From UBA4636 sp045534575 (lineage in GTDB: Bacteria; Bacillota; Clostridia; Christensenellales; Borkfalkiaceae): DNA of 36,325 nucleotides. The number at the start of each line of letters is the position of its first letter. Within the stretch, counting starts at the first letter, position 1. Below the pieces are notes generated by a model, which saw only the letters and a program-made list of their open reading frames with translations, was not told the origin of the DNA and searched no databases. Below are positions 30,046-36,325 of the stretch, one piece after another. Made by a program: the position numbers and the translations under genes. The DNA lies in the NCBI GenBank assembly GCA_045534575.1, contig JAZSJZ010000002.1, positions 1-36,325 on the forward strand, given 5' to 3'.

Positions 30046-30074
30046 ATTATACCACACCATAGCCGATAAAACAA
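30046..30074 (-). promoter_or_regulatory. Promoter of the TIR-MTase operon
   Basis: On the minus strand TTGTTT (30074-30069) and TATAAT (30051-30046) are 17 bp apart. AAAAGG is the ribosome site. Confidence 0.65.
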
Positions 30075-30193
30075 GTGTAAAACAAAAATTCACTTGGTTT
30101 TGTTTGCCAAGCAAAAGCAAATGCTTTAAGTTTATATGCGAAAAAGCGTAAGTATTTAAAAATCGAAAATTATTCAATTTTTTTGAAAAAATA

Positions 30194-30222
30194 TTGTATT
30201 TTTGCATAATGTTTGGTATAAT
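30194..30222 (+). promoter_or_regulatory. Promoter of the two-helix membrane protein
   Basis: TTGTAT (30194-30199) and TATAAT (30217-30222) are 17 bp apart, giving a leader of about 67 nt. Confidence 0.7.
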
Positions 30223-30264
30223 AGTCAAAAGGAAGGGCGTAATGTTCGCCGAACGCGTTATTCT

Positions 30265-30289
30265 CTCCTTAAAATTTAAGAATAAGGAG
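30265..30289 (+). promoter_or_regulatory. Hairpin sequestering the ribosome site
   Basis: CTCCTTA (30265-30271) and TAAGGAG (30283-30289) pair perfectly, loop 11 nt. The second arm is the SD of ATG 30296, so the site is hidden unless the hairpin opens. Confidence 0.6.
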
Positions 30290-30295
30290 GAAGTT

Positions 30296-30688
30296 ATGAA
30301 GTTATTAAAACTTTTATTGGTTTTAGCAATTAGCGTTTTTGGATTGATAAACTATAGATTGTTTTCGTTTGATAAAGGCATCAGCAAGACTAATATGGAA
30401 GACCAAACCCTAACTCAAGCGTTAACAACGCTTACAAGTATTCAAAAAATCGAGTATTACGAAAGCCCTATTAAAGACGGGGAATATACTCACATAGTTT
30501 ATATTGTTACTAGCGAAGACGCTTACTTGTTCAAAGCAACACAGAACGAAATTGATGCGTTTAAATTTTTAGGTATTTTTTCTAGCAAAATGCAACCAGA
30601 AAAAATTTCACCTATCCCGTTTTACATTGAAATTATTCTAATCATTGTTATTCTAGCCGTCCCTTTTGGCAGAAAGAAACAAAGTTAA
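30296..30688 (+). CDS. Two-helix membrane protein of unknown function
   Basis: The 130-residue protein has an N-terminal helix (about 3-20) and a C-terminal helix (about 105-124), with an extracytoplasmic or cytoplasmic loop between. I recognise no family. The ATG has AAGGAGG, but that site is in a hairpin. An in-frame ATG at 30242 has GGAAGG and would add 18 residues (MFAERVILSLKFKNKEEV), so two starts may be used. Its own promoter and terminator make it monocistronic. It faces away from the TIR-MTase gene and shares that intergenic region. Confidence 0.6.
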   Translation: MKLLKLLLVLAISVFGLINYRLFSFDKGISKTNMEDQTLTQALTTLTSIQKIEYYESPIKDGEYTHIVYIVTSEDAYLFKATQNEIDAFKFLGIFSSKMQPEKISPIPFYIEIILIIVILAVPFGRKKQS

Positions 30689-30710
30689 AACTTTTTCAAG
30701 AAAAAACGAA

Positions 30711-30746
30711 AACTCTATTCATTTAGTGTGAATAGAGTTTGTTTTT
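30711..30746 (+). terminator. Terminator of the membrane protein gene
   Basis: A perfect 11-bp stem (30711-30721 with 30729-30739), loop TTTAGTG, then TGTTTTTTT. The 30747-30827 stretch holds only a small CCTC/GAGG hairpin. Confidence 0.88.
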
Positions 30747-30827
30747 TTATAGAAAATCACCTCGGTTATAGAGGTTTTCGTTCCGTATCGGCGCATTTGG
30801 TCATAATGCAAATTCAAATAAAAAATA

Positions 30828-30867
30828 AACCCGAGCCGTTTTCTTATTTTAGAAAAAAGTTCGGGTT
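30828..30867 (-). terminator. Terminator of arsC
   Basis: AACCCGA (30828-30834) pairs with TCGGGTT (30861-30867), with an inner TTTTCT/AGAAAA stem. The minus strand then reads TTTATTTTTTA; it may also act on the plus strand. Confidence 0.7.
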
Positions 30868-30910
30868 GTGTTTTTGTAAAAAAATGATAGTTTGAATTGT
30901 TTTAGGTAAA

Positions 30911-31288
30911 CTAAAGCAACGTAATTTTTTGTTCGATTGCTTTAATTATTTTTATAAATTCTTGGTCGCTTTTCCCCGTTGGGTCGGGAAGGCGCCAATC
31001 ATCGTCAAAAGCTCTACCGATAAAAGGGCAAGAAACGTCGCACCCCATAGAAATTGCAATATCAGGCGAGGGGATTTTATCCACAGTCTTGCTAAATTGT
31101 TCCTTTTCCATATCGATGCCGTAAAGTTCTTTCATAAGCCTAACAGCGTCTTGATTGATTTTAGGTTTTGTTTCCGTTCCTGCTGAGAAGAACTCAAAAT
31201 CGTCCTTTCTAAGGTGTTTTCCTAACGCTTCCGCTATTTGACTGCGACACGAATTATGCACGCAAATAAACGCAATTTTCTTTTTCAT
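30911..31288 (-). CDS. arsC: Arsenate reductase, low-molecular-weight phosphatase fold
   Basis: Reduces arsenate to arsenite for export, or may be a related phosphatase. The 125-residue protein begins KIAFICVHNSCRSQIAEALG, whose C9-x5-R15 is the phosphate loop, and has SMGCDVSCPF (Cys83 and Cys87) as the redox pair, DDWRLPDPTGKSD, and the C-terminal helix. This is the thioredoxin-coupled class. No arsR, arsB or acr3 is near, so the gene may be solitary. Promoter TTGACT/TATAAT is at 31352-31324. Confidence 0.82.
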   Translation of the reverse strand: MKKKIAFICVHNSCRSQIAEALGKHLRKDDFEFFSAGTETKPKINQDAVRLMKELYGIDMEKEQFSKTVDKIPSPDIAISMGCDVSCPFIGRAFDDDWRLPDPTGKSDQEFIKIIKAIEQKITLL

Positions 31289-31323
31289 TTTTGACCTATA
31301 AGTTTATTTTTTTAACGCAATTA

Positions 31324-31352
31324 TTATAATTAGAAAAAGTTAATAAGTCAAA
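31324..31352 (-). promoter_or_regulatory. Promoter of arsC
   Basis: On the minus strand TTGACT (31352-31347) and TATAAT (31329-31324) are 17 bp apart. Confidence 0.75.
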
Positions 31353-31393
31353 CCAAATGCCGAAGAGCATTAAAAATTTAATATCTAAAACCC

Positions 31394-31422
31394 TTTATTT
31401 TTAAGTTAAAATATTGTATAAT
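31394..31422 (+). promoter_or_regulatory. Promoter of the dGTPase-like gene
   Basis: A poor -35 TTTATT (31394-31399) is 17 bp from TATAAT (31417-31422). The ATG is 6 nt beyond the -10, where transcription itself should begin. Confidence 0.55.
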
Positions 31423-31428
31423 AAACGT

Positions 31429-32631
31429 ATGGCAAATTATAAAAACCTTTCAAAAGAAACGGAAAATTTAATAATAAACGATAGACTAAACGGCGCTTTG
31501 CCTAAATTTTATTGCCCTGACGAGAGTGTTGTAAGGCGCAATAATAATACTAACGACACTGCTTCCGTCTGGCGCACGGCTTTCATTAGAGATATTGACA
31601 AAATTTTGCATTGCCCGTTTTATAATCGTTATGCAGATAAAACCCAAGTGTTTTCGCTCTATAAAAACGACGATATCACAAGAAGAGCCTTGCACGTGCA
31701 ACTTGTATCAAGAACAGCGAGAACTATCGGTAAGGCGTTAAACCTTAACCTTGACCTAATAGAAGCCATTTCTCTAGGGCATGATATCGGGCATACTCCG
31801 TTTGGGCATACGGGCGAAAAATTCTTAGACGAATTATACGCAGAACACACGAACAGACATTTTAGCCACAATATTCACTCGGTTAGAGTTCTCGATAAAA
31901 TCTTCCCACTAAATCTTTCACTCCAAACTCTCGACGGCATTGCTTGCCATAACGGAGAACTTGAACTTAGCCAATATGAACCTGCTTGTCTTTCAAGTTT
32001 TGCCGAGTTTGATAAAAAAATAGAAAGTTGTTATGTTGATGCAACAAACGTTCTAAAAATGATTCCTTCTACCTTAGAAGGCGCAGTTATGCGAATTTCT
32101 GATATTATTGCATATCTTGGCAAAGATAGGCACGATGCCGAAAAAAGCCGTCTATTAAGCCAACTTCCTTTTGCTGATAGTGGTATCGGCGTTATAAATG
32201 CGGAAATAGTAAATAACTTAATAGTAAATATCATTGAGAATAGTTATAATAAGCCTTATATTAAAATGGATGAAGATTGTTTCAATGCGCTAAATAAAGC
32301 AAAGCGTGATAACTATGAAATTATCTATCTTGAAAAAACCCATAATGAAAGCAATGACGTTATTAAACAAATGATGGATCAAGTTTATAATAAAATGCTT
32401 TTAGATTTAAAAAGCGGCAACCTTGATTCTCCTGTTTATAAACACCATATAGAATATATAAATAAGCCTTACTATAGGCATAGGCGTCAAGTTCCTTATA
32501 TGGAAACTGAGAAAAATCAAATCGTAGTTGACTATATTGCGTCTATGACGGACGATTATTTTATCGAACTATACAAACACTTATTCCCTTCTAGCAAACT
32601 AGAATTAAAATACAAAGGCTATTTTGACTAA
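31429..32631 (+). CDS. dGTP triphosphohydrolase family (HD domain)
   Basis: Hydrolyses dGTP (or other dNTPs) to nucleoside and triphosphate; some members starve phages of dNTPs. The 400-residue protein has 'VWRTAFIRDIDKILHCPFYNR', 'RALHVQLVSRTARTIGKAL', and the HD motif LGHDIGHTPFGHTGE (about 117-130), then 'HNIHSVRVLDKI' and 'GAVMRISDIIAYLGKDRHDA'. Metal histidines and aspartates are all present. ATG 31429 lacks a ribosome site and sits about where transcription should start, so the mRNA is probably leaderless. The earlier start at 31414 precedes that point. Confidence 0.85.
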   Translation: MANYKNLSKETENLIINDRLNGALPKFYCPDESVVRRNNNTNDTASVWRTAFIRDIDKILHCPFYNRYADKTQVFSLYKNDDITRRALHVQLVSRTARTIGKALNLNLDLIEAISLGHDIGHTPFGHTGEKFLDELYAEHTNRHFSHNIHSVRVLDKIFPLNLSLQTLDGIACHNGELELSQYEPACLSSFAEFDKKIESCYVDATNVLKMIPSTLEGAVMRISDIIAYLGKDRHDAEKSRLLSQLPFADSGIGVINAEIVNNLIVNIIENSYNKPYIKMDEDCFNALNKAKRDNYEIIYLEKTHNESNDVIKQMMDQVYNKMLLDLKSGNLDSPVYKHHIEYINKPYYRHRRQVPYMETEKNQIVVDYIASMTDDYFIELYKHLFPSSKLELKYKGYFD

Positions 32632-32728
32632 GAACAAATTTGTTCTAACTCTCAGCCCCAATTTTATTCTAAGAGGGAATGCTTACAGCACTTGAATTAT
32701 AATCAAATTCTTGCGAATTTGGCGTAAA

Positions 32729-32760
32729 AAAAGAGAGTTTTTGCAAACTCTCTTTTTTTC
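32729..32760. terminator. Bidirectional terminator
   Basis: A 12-bp stem (32729-32740 with 32745-32756), loop TTGC, is flanked by A-runs on the left and T-runs on the right. It lies between convergent genes. Confidence 0.9.
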
Positions 32761-32783
32761 AAGCAAATAAATTTGTAATATTA

Positions 32784-33341
32784 TTATTCTTCTAAAGGTG
32801 TTTTTACCAAATCGATATATAATTCACTCGAATAGTCTTGCCCCAACAAATCATCAAGGTAAAGATAATATTTTTGGGGCTTTGTCATATCAAACATATT
32901 TGTTTTTATAGTTGGCTCGTAGCCATTAATAGGACCTTCATGAGCGCCGTATATTCTGATACTATCTTTTTTGATATCGACAGCTATCATCCAATCAGTA
33001 CAGTCTTTTACGGGTTTCAATTCTAACGGCTTATCTTCCCCTTTGAATATGCCCAAGAGCGCTTCTTGGATTTGTTCAAATTTTCTCAACGACAATACTT
33101 CGTCTTCCATATCAAACTCATTATCAAGGTCTTTAGCATAATTCTTTAAGTAAATCATGCCACCTTTTCCGTCAAACATAGCATTTTCAGAAAAAGCGAG
33201 TTTCTTTAACTCTTGTCGCAACGTTTCTTTTGCTTTTTCAAATTCTTCAAAAGAACTTTCAAAAACAGTTTGAATGTCTTCTTTGCTTTGTGCTACGTCA
33301 GGAAGGGAAGTTCTAATCGTAAGCGTCCAAATTTTTTTCAT
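32784..33341 (-). CDS. Conserved hypothetical protein
   Basis: The 185-residue protein starts MKKIWTLTIRTSLPDV at 33341, where AAGGAG lies 9 nt upstream; the longer frame to 33389 precedes it. It is acidic and soluble with no signal peptide. Two regions stand out: a helical N-terminal part (about 30-65) and a C-terminal beta-rich part (about 125-180) including ALLGIFKGEDKPLEL. I do not recognise a family. Neighbours (dGTPase-like gene and tRNA genes) give no function. It has a moderate promoter and shares the terminator at 32729-32760. Confidence 0.65.
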   Translation of the reverse strand: MKKIWTLTIRTSLPDVAQSKEDIQTVFESSFEEFEKAKETLRQELKKLAFSENAMFDGKGGMIYLKNYAKDLDNEFDMEDEVLSLRKFEQIQEALLGIFKGEDKPLELKPVKDCTDWMIAVDIKKDSIRIYGAHEGPINGYEPTIKTNMFDMTKPQKYYLYLDDLLGQDYSSELYIDLVKTPLEE

Positions 33342-33371
33342 AATTTTTCTCCTTAATTTTAAGTTGTACAC

Positions 33372-33400
33372 ATTATAGCACACTTTCAAAAATCTCAGAA
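33372..33400 (-). promoter_or_regulatory. Promoter of the 185-residue protein
   Basis: On the minus strand TTCTGA (33400-33395) and TATAAT (33377-33372) are 17 bp apart; the -35 is weak. Confidence 0.5.
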
Positions 33401-33446
33401 CTAATTTTATGCCCTTGTAAAAAAAATTTTTTAACCGCTTGTTTTT

Positions 33447-33526
33447 GGGGTTCGAACCCTAATTCACAAACAAAAAAGCCCAACTCAAAATGAGTTAGGC
33501 TTTTATGGCGCGCCGCAAGGGATTCG
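33447..33526 (-). repeat. Partial copy of tRNA-Arg(ACG) 3' end plus terminator
   Basis: About 80 bp here repeats 33612-33691 with about seven mismatches. On the minus strand it runs from the T loop of tRNA-Arg(ACG) (33526) through CCA (33506) and the tRNA terminator to a GGGGTTCGAA patch. It then diverges abruptly. The break in the T loop is where integrases often cut, but a decayed tandem duplication also fits. Confidence 0.8.
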
Positions 33527-33528
33527 CG

Positions 33529-33578
33529 TGACTTTTTGGAAACGCATAGCGTTTTTGTGCTTTGCACGCCAAAAGTCA
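33529..33578. repeat. Three-way-junction palindrome
   Basis: An outer stem of about 10 pairs (33529-33539 with 33569-33578, one bulged T) encloses two hairpins: AAACGC-ATA-GCGTTT (33540-33554) and GTGC-TTT-GCAC (33557-33567). It lies between the two copies of the tRNA end. A CTTGC-TTAC-GCAAG hairpin follows at about 33596-33609. It is not a known terminator form. Confidence 0.6.
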
Positions 33579-33635
33579 AAAATTATATAATTTGCTTGCT
33601 TACGCAAGTTTGGGGTTCGAATCCTAATTTACAAA

Positions 33636-33665
33636 CAAAAAAGCCTAACTCAAAATGAGTTGGGC
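33636..33665 (-). terminator. Terminator of tRNA-Arg(ACG)
   Basis: Stem GCCTAACTC/GAGTTGGGC (33643-33651 with 33657-33665), loop AAAAT; the minus strand continues with T6. Confidence 0.85.
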
Positions 33666-33670
33666 ATTTA

Positions 33671-33747
33671 TGGCGCGCCGCAAGGGATTCGAACCCCTGA
33701 CCTTTGGTTCCGTAGACCAACGCTCTATCCAGCTGAGCTAGCGGCGC
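33671..33747 (-). tRNA. tRNA-Arg (anticodon ACG)
   Basis: Full cloverleaf with encoded CCA on the minus strand. Acceptor GCGCCGC/GCGGCGC, D arm GCTC/GAGC, anticodon stem TTGGT/ACCAA with loop CTACGGA, and T arm AGGGG/CCCCT-like with TTCGAAT. ACG reads CGN codons with inosine at the wobble site. A perfect promoter lies upstream. Confidence 0.96.
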
Positions 33748-33767
33748 AATTTTTTTATTGCTTTAAA

Positions 33768-33796
33768 ATTATAATCTTTATTTATTGGTTTGTCAA
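33768..33796 (-). promoter_or_regulatory. Perfect promoter of tRNA-Arg(ACG)
   Basis: On the minus strand TTGACA (33796-33791) and TATAAT (33773-33768) are exactly 17 bp apart. Confidence 0.93.
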
Positions 33797-33877
33797 CAAA
33801 AAAAACAATATTATGCATTTTTGAAACCACTAATTTTAAAAGTTATTAAAATTTGTTTAATTTTTTTCAAAAATATT

Positions 33878-33906
33878 TTGACAAGCAACAATAATTGTGC
33901 TATTAT
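33878..33906 (+). promoter_or_regulatory. Promoter of the tRNA-Ser region
   Basis: TTGACA (33878-33883) and TATTAT (33901-33906) are 17 bp apart. It would first transcribe the broken tRNA copy and then the intact tRNA-Ser. Confidence 0.85.
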
Positions 33907-33950
33907 ATTGTGGTAATTTAATAAAAGCGTTGAAATTCAGTGCAAAACGT

Positions 33951-34090
33951 GGAGAAATACCCAAGTGGCTGAAGGCGCCCCGCCCTCGCGCAGTGCGCTC
34001 ACGAACTTTGGCTACAAACAACACACTGTGTTGTTTGCTTAACGCGTCGTTCCCCTGCTTCGGTTCCCTTAGCAGGCTCGAACAGAATAA
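33951..34090 (+). pseudogene. Broken tRNA-Ser copy with hairpin-rich insertion
   Basis: The first 25 bases (33951-33975) equal the intact tRNA-Ser through the D arm, then the sequence departs. It next forms GCGC-AGT-GCGC, a perfect 11-bp palindrome arm pair (CAAACAACACA-C-TGTGTTGTTTG, 34015-34037), and CCTGCT/AGCAGG (34054-34076). TCCCTTAGCAGG (34065-34076) is the reverse complement of the intact anticodon region. No T arm follows, so it is not a functional tRNA. Confidence 0.7.
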
Positions 34091-34123
34091 CAATTAAAAA
34101 AACTTTCAAATTCAGTAATTTTT

Positions 34124-34215
34124 GGAGAAATACCCAAGTGGCTGAAGGGGCTCCCCTGCTAAGGGAGTAGTACGAGGTAATCGTAGCGCGGGTTCAAATC
34201 CCGCTTTCTCCGCCA
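34124..34215 (+). tRNA. tRNA-Ser (anticodon GCT)
   Basis: A full class II tRNA with encoded CCA. Acceptor GGAGAAA/TTTCTCC, anticodon stem CTCCC/GGGAG around loop CTGCTAA (anticodon GCT), a long variable arm (TACGAGGTAATCGTA), and T arm GCGGG/CCCGC with TTCAAAT. It reads AGC/AGU. The upstream AAATTCAGT is shared with the broken copy before it. Confidence 0.95.
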
Positions 34216-34254
34216 CAAAGAACCTAAACCGATTTTGGTTTAGGTTCTTTGTTT
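34216..34254 (+). terminator. Terminator of tRNA-Ser
   Basis: A perfect 15-bp stem (34216-34230 with 34237-34251), loop GATTTT, then TTT. Confidence 0.9.
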
Positions 34255-34258
34255 ATGT

Positions 34259-34290
34259 AAAGTCCTTTTTTAAGGGCTTTTTTATTTTGT
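34259..34290 (+). terminator. Second terminator
   Basis: A 9-bp stem AAAGTCCTT/AAGGGCTTT (34259-34267 with 34272-34280, one U-G), loop T4, then T-rich. It is a backup behind the tRNA terminator. Nothing else is seen in 34291-34365. Confidence 0.7.
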
Positions 34291-34365
34291 ATCAAGACAA
34301 GCGCACGCATTAGCGCCAAAATTAAAACAGAAGTGAATATTACATCATTTTTAACAAGAATTTAC

Positions 34366-34394
34366 TTGCTATTGTTCGAGGTTTGGAATATAAT
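34366..34394 (+). promoter_or_regulatory. Promoter of the methylase gene
   Basis: TTGCTA (34366-34371) and TATAAT (34389-34394) are 17 bp apart; a GAGGTGG ribosome site follows at about 34410. Confidence 0.7.
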
Positions 34395-34421
34395 ATAATT
34401 AACGAATTTGAGGTGGTTTAT

Positions 34422-35489
34422 ATGCTTAGTTATATTTCAGCAAAAGAGGCTGCAGAAAAGTGGAATATTTCTCAAAGACGTGTTGCAATTTTATGTGCAG
34501 AAGAACGTATTAACGGCGCAATGATGGTCGGCAATATGTGGATTATTCCAAGCACAGCGGAAAAGCCTATTGATAAGCGCACTATTAGATACGAAAAACA
34601 AAAAGTTGTTGAGTTAAAGCCTTTTGTTAAGTGGGTTGGTGGTAAAGGTCAACTTATTGAACAGTTGGAAAAATATATTCCTGCAGACGGCGAAAAGGCT
34701 TTAACAAAGTATGCCGAGCCTTTTGTTGGTGGTGGCGCATTGCTTTTTAATATTCTTTCCAAATACAATTTTGAAAGTCTTTATATTAGCGATATAAATG
34801 CAGAACTTGTCAATGCTTATAACGTTGTAAAAAATAGCGTTGACGAACTTATAAAGAAGTTAACCCAAATGCAACTTGCTTTTGTTCCTATGGACGAAAA
34901 TGGACGTAAATACTATTATTACACGGCAAGAGACAGATTTAACGCTTTGAAAATTACGGAAGAAACGGCAATCGAAAAAGCCTCTTTATTTATTTTCTTA
35001 AACAAGACTTGCTTTAATGGACTTTATCGTGTGAATAAGAAAGGTCAATTTAACGTTCCTATGGGAGCATATAAAAACCCGACTATTTGCGATGAAAATA
35101 ATTTGCGCAACGTTTCCGAAGCGTTGCAAAACGTTACTATCGTATGTGGCGATTATTCACTTTCCAAATGTTTTATTGATAAAGATACCTTTGTTTATCT
35201 TGATCCGCCTTACCGTCCTATTTCTGAAACGGCAGGGTTTACAGCATATAACGCTGATTGTTTTGACGATAACGAGCAAATACGCCTTGCAAGATTTATT
35301 GACGAAATAAATTTAAGCGGTGCGAAAATAATGTTAAGCAATTCCGATCCGCAAAACGTAAATCCCGAAGATACTTTCTTTGAGGAACTATATAAAGCAT
35401 ATACAATTAACAAAGTTGATGCGACAAGAGCAATAAACAGTAAAGGCGACAGCCGTGGCAAGATAAAGGAATTGCTTATTTGCAATTAA
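34422..35489 (+). CDS. HTH-fused Dam-family adenine-N6 DNA methyltransferase
   Basis: The 355-residue protein has an N-terminal helix-turn-helix (about 1-55: ISAKEAAEKWNISQRRVAILC, with GNMWIIP) joined to a D12-class methylase. FVKWVGGKGQLIEQL binds SAM, YAEPFVGGGALLF follows, and DPPYRP is the catalytic motif of N6-adenine methylases. Dam-family enzymes often methylate GATC; the site here is not proven. ATG 34422 follows GAGGTGG; the earlier frame to 34383 precedes the transcription start. The next gene begins 11 nt downstream and looks like a nuclease, so this is probably the modification half of a restriction-modification pair. Confidence 0.88.
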   Translation: MLSYISAKEAAEKWNISQRRVAILCAEERINGAMMVGNMWIIPSTAEKPIDKRTIRYEKQKVVELKPFVKWVGGKGQLIEQLEKYIPADGEKALTKYAEPFVGGGALLFNILSKYNFESLYISDINAELVNAYNVVKNSVDELIKKLTQMQLAFVPMDENGRKYYYYTARDRFNALKITEETAIEKASLFIFLNKTCFNGLYRVNKKGQFNVPMGAYKNPTICDENNLRNVSEALQNVTIVCGDYSLSKCFIDKDTFVYLDPPYRPISETAGFTAYNADCFDDNEQIRLARFIDEINLSGAKIMLSNSDPQNVNPEDTFFEELYKAYTINKVDATRAINSKGDSRGKIKELLICN

Positions 35490-35500
35490 GGGAGATACTT

Positions 35501-36325
35501 ATGGCAGAAATTAAATTATTTAAAATAGGAACTAATGTTGAAGAATTGACCTCAAAAAGTGTAACTGTAGAAAAAGAACTTCAAAACATTATTGAAAAAA
35601 ATATGTTTGAATTTTTCGGCGTAACTTTTTTAGACTCGGAATACAAGATAGACAATGGTAGAATGGACTCAATCGGCATTGATGAAAATAATTGTCCTGT
35701 TATTTTTGAATATAAAAGACATTCAAGTGAAAATGTAATAAATCAAGGTTTATTTTATCTAAATTGGCTTTTAGAACATAAGGCAAATTTCAAACTTTTG
35801 GTTTTAGAAAAATTAGGACATAAACTTGCAAACGCTATTGATTGGTCTATGCCTCGTGTTATCTGTATAGCAAGTGACTTTAATAAATATGATGAAGAAG
35901 CAATTAAACAAATAAATAGAAATGTTTCACTTATCAGATATAAGAAATATGGAAATGAATTAGTTTTATTTGAGCTCTTAAACGCTAATACGGTTGCACC
36001 TCTAGAAACTGAAAAGGAAGTCTCTAGCAAAAAGCAAGTTGATAAAACATTTATAGAACAGTATTCAAACGCTCCTTTAAAATTCAAATCTATATTTGAC
36101 GAGTTGAAAGAATTTACTTTATCATTGGGCGATGACGTTACTGAAAATATTCTTAAATTATATACAGCCTTCAAGAAAATTAAAAACTTTGCAACAATGG
36201 AGATTTATCAATCTAATATAAGATTAAATTTGAAATTAGATCCAGAACAATTCAAGTCACAATTAAATGACAATTTAAGAGATATTCGTAATATAGGTCA
36301 TTGGGGCTGTGGAGATCTTCAGTTA
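35501..36325 (+). CDS. Partial PD-(D/E)XK nuclease with DUF5655-like C-terminus
   Basis: This frame is open for all 275 codons to the window edge, and no stop is seen. GGGAG lies 7 nt before ATG 35501. Near the start, Asp56 and Glu70-x-Lys72 (in RMDSIGID and IFEYKRH) match the PD-(D/E)XK core, as does the preceding Glu37. Residues about 175 to the edge resemble DUF5655, a domain common in small prokaryotic proteins. Placed 11 nt after a DNA adenine methylase, it is likely a cognate restriction enzyme or a related nuclease. The missing C-terminus prevents a firm call. Confidence 0.7.
   Translation, partial: MAEIKLFKIGTNVEELTSKSVTVEKELQNIIEKNMFEFFGVTFLDSEYKIDNGRMDSIGIDENNCPVIFEYKRHSSENVINQGLFYLNWLLEHKANFKLLVLEKLGHKLANAIDWSMPRVICIASDFNKYDEEAIKQINRNVSLIRYKKYGNELVLFELLNANTVAPLETEKEVSSKKQVDKTFIEQYSNAPLKFKSIFDELKEFTLSLGDDVTENILKLYTAFKKIKNFATMEIYQSNIRLNLKLDPEQFKSQLNDNLRDIRNIGHWGCGDLQL

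Noticed and set aside
33529..33578. Integron attC site
   Set aside because: It has hairpins and a bulged stem, but lacks the paired core boxes (GTTRRRY type) and there is no cassette array or intI.
33857..34093. 78-residue minus-strand ORF in the tRNA-Ser region
   Set aside because: It is antisense to the promoter and the broken tRNA copy, so its open frame is incidental.
35755..36174. 139-residue minus-strand ORF at the right edge
   Set aside because: It lies antisense to a 275-codon open plus-strand frame with an SD, a nuclease core and a coupled methylase.

Overview
The window reads as chromosome from a low-GC, Gram-positive anaerobe, most likely a Clostridia-type Firmicute. I infer this from AGGAGG-like ribosome binding sites, frequent TTG starts, four lipobox lipoproteins, consensus TTGACA/TATAAT promoters, hairpin-plus-T terminators, an ackA/pta pair, and a Re-type citrate synthase with aconitase and NADP-ICDH. 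The species cannot be named from sequence alone.

Layout. 1-700: a terminator, an intact tRNA-Arg(CCT), and a broken 5' copy of the same tRNA. 714-5332: a DUF4177 protein, a phosphopantetheinyl transferase, a secreted pectate-lyase-like (PL9) lipoprotein, and an AbiEi/AbiEii toxin-antitoxin pair. 5417-6545 (minus): yceD-rpmF-54 aa ORF-Dabb, driven by a perfect promoter with almost no leader. 6632-8903 (minus): pta-ackA, divergent from tmcAL. 9051-13908 (plus): tmcAL, a lipoprotein, a LOG-like protein, nagA and an NTP_transf_5-like protein. 14175-19370: a four-gene operon for oxaloacetate to 2-oxoglutarate (Re-citrate synthase, GntR regulator, aconitase, ICDH), with tandem GTATAC sites on its promoter. 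19442-20820: a divergent XRE repressor / BspA-repeat lipoprotein pair with twin 17-bp operators. 21021-26882: ychF, argS, mscL, mscS, a Sel1 protein and nadE. 27016-27340: an unrecognised small transcription unit with perfect promoter, terminator and four tiny ORFs. 27450-32631: a DcrB/PsbP-like lipoprotein, a TIR-methyltransferase fusion coupled to a GNAT, a two-helix membrane protein, arsC and a dGTPase-family gene. 32784-34260: an unknown gene, then tRNA-Arg(ACG) and tRNA-Ser(GCT), each beside a partial copy of itself and hairpin-rich DNA. 34422-end: an HTH-Dam-type adenine methylase followed by a PD-(D/E)XK / DUF5655-like nuclease that runs off the window, possibly a restriction-modification pair.

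Most of the window is core metabolism and translation. The parts that best merit a second look are the TIR-methyltransferase-GNAT operon, the micro-ORF RNA at 27051-27340, a 14-nt motif built on (T/G)ATA(A/G)GTCGATTAT that recurs ten times (three times as a terminator loop), partial tRNA copies beside all three tRNA genes, operators lying exactly in -35/-10 spacers, and the methylase/nuclease pair at the right edge.
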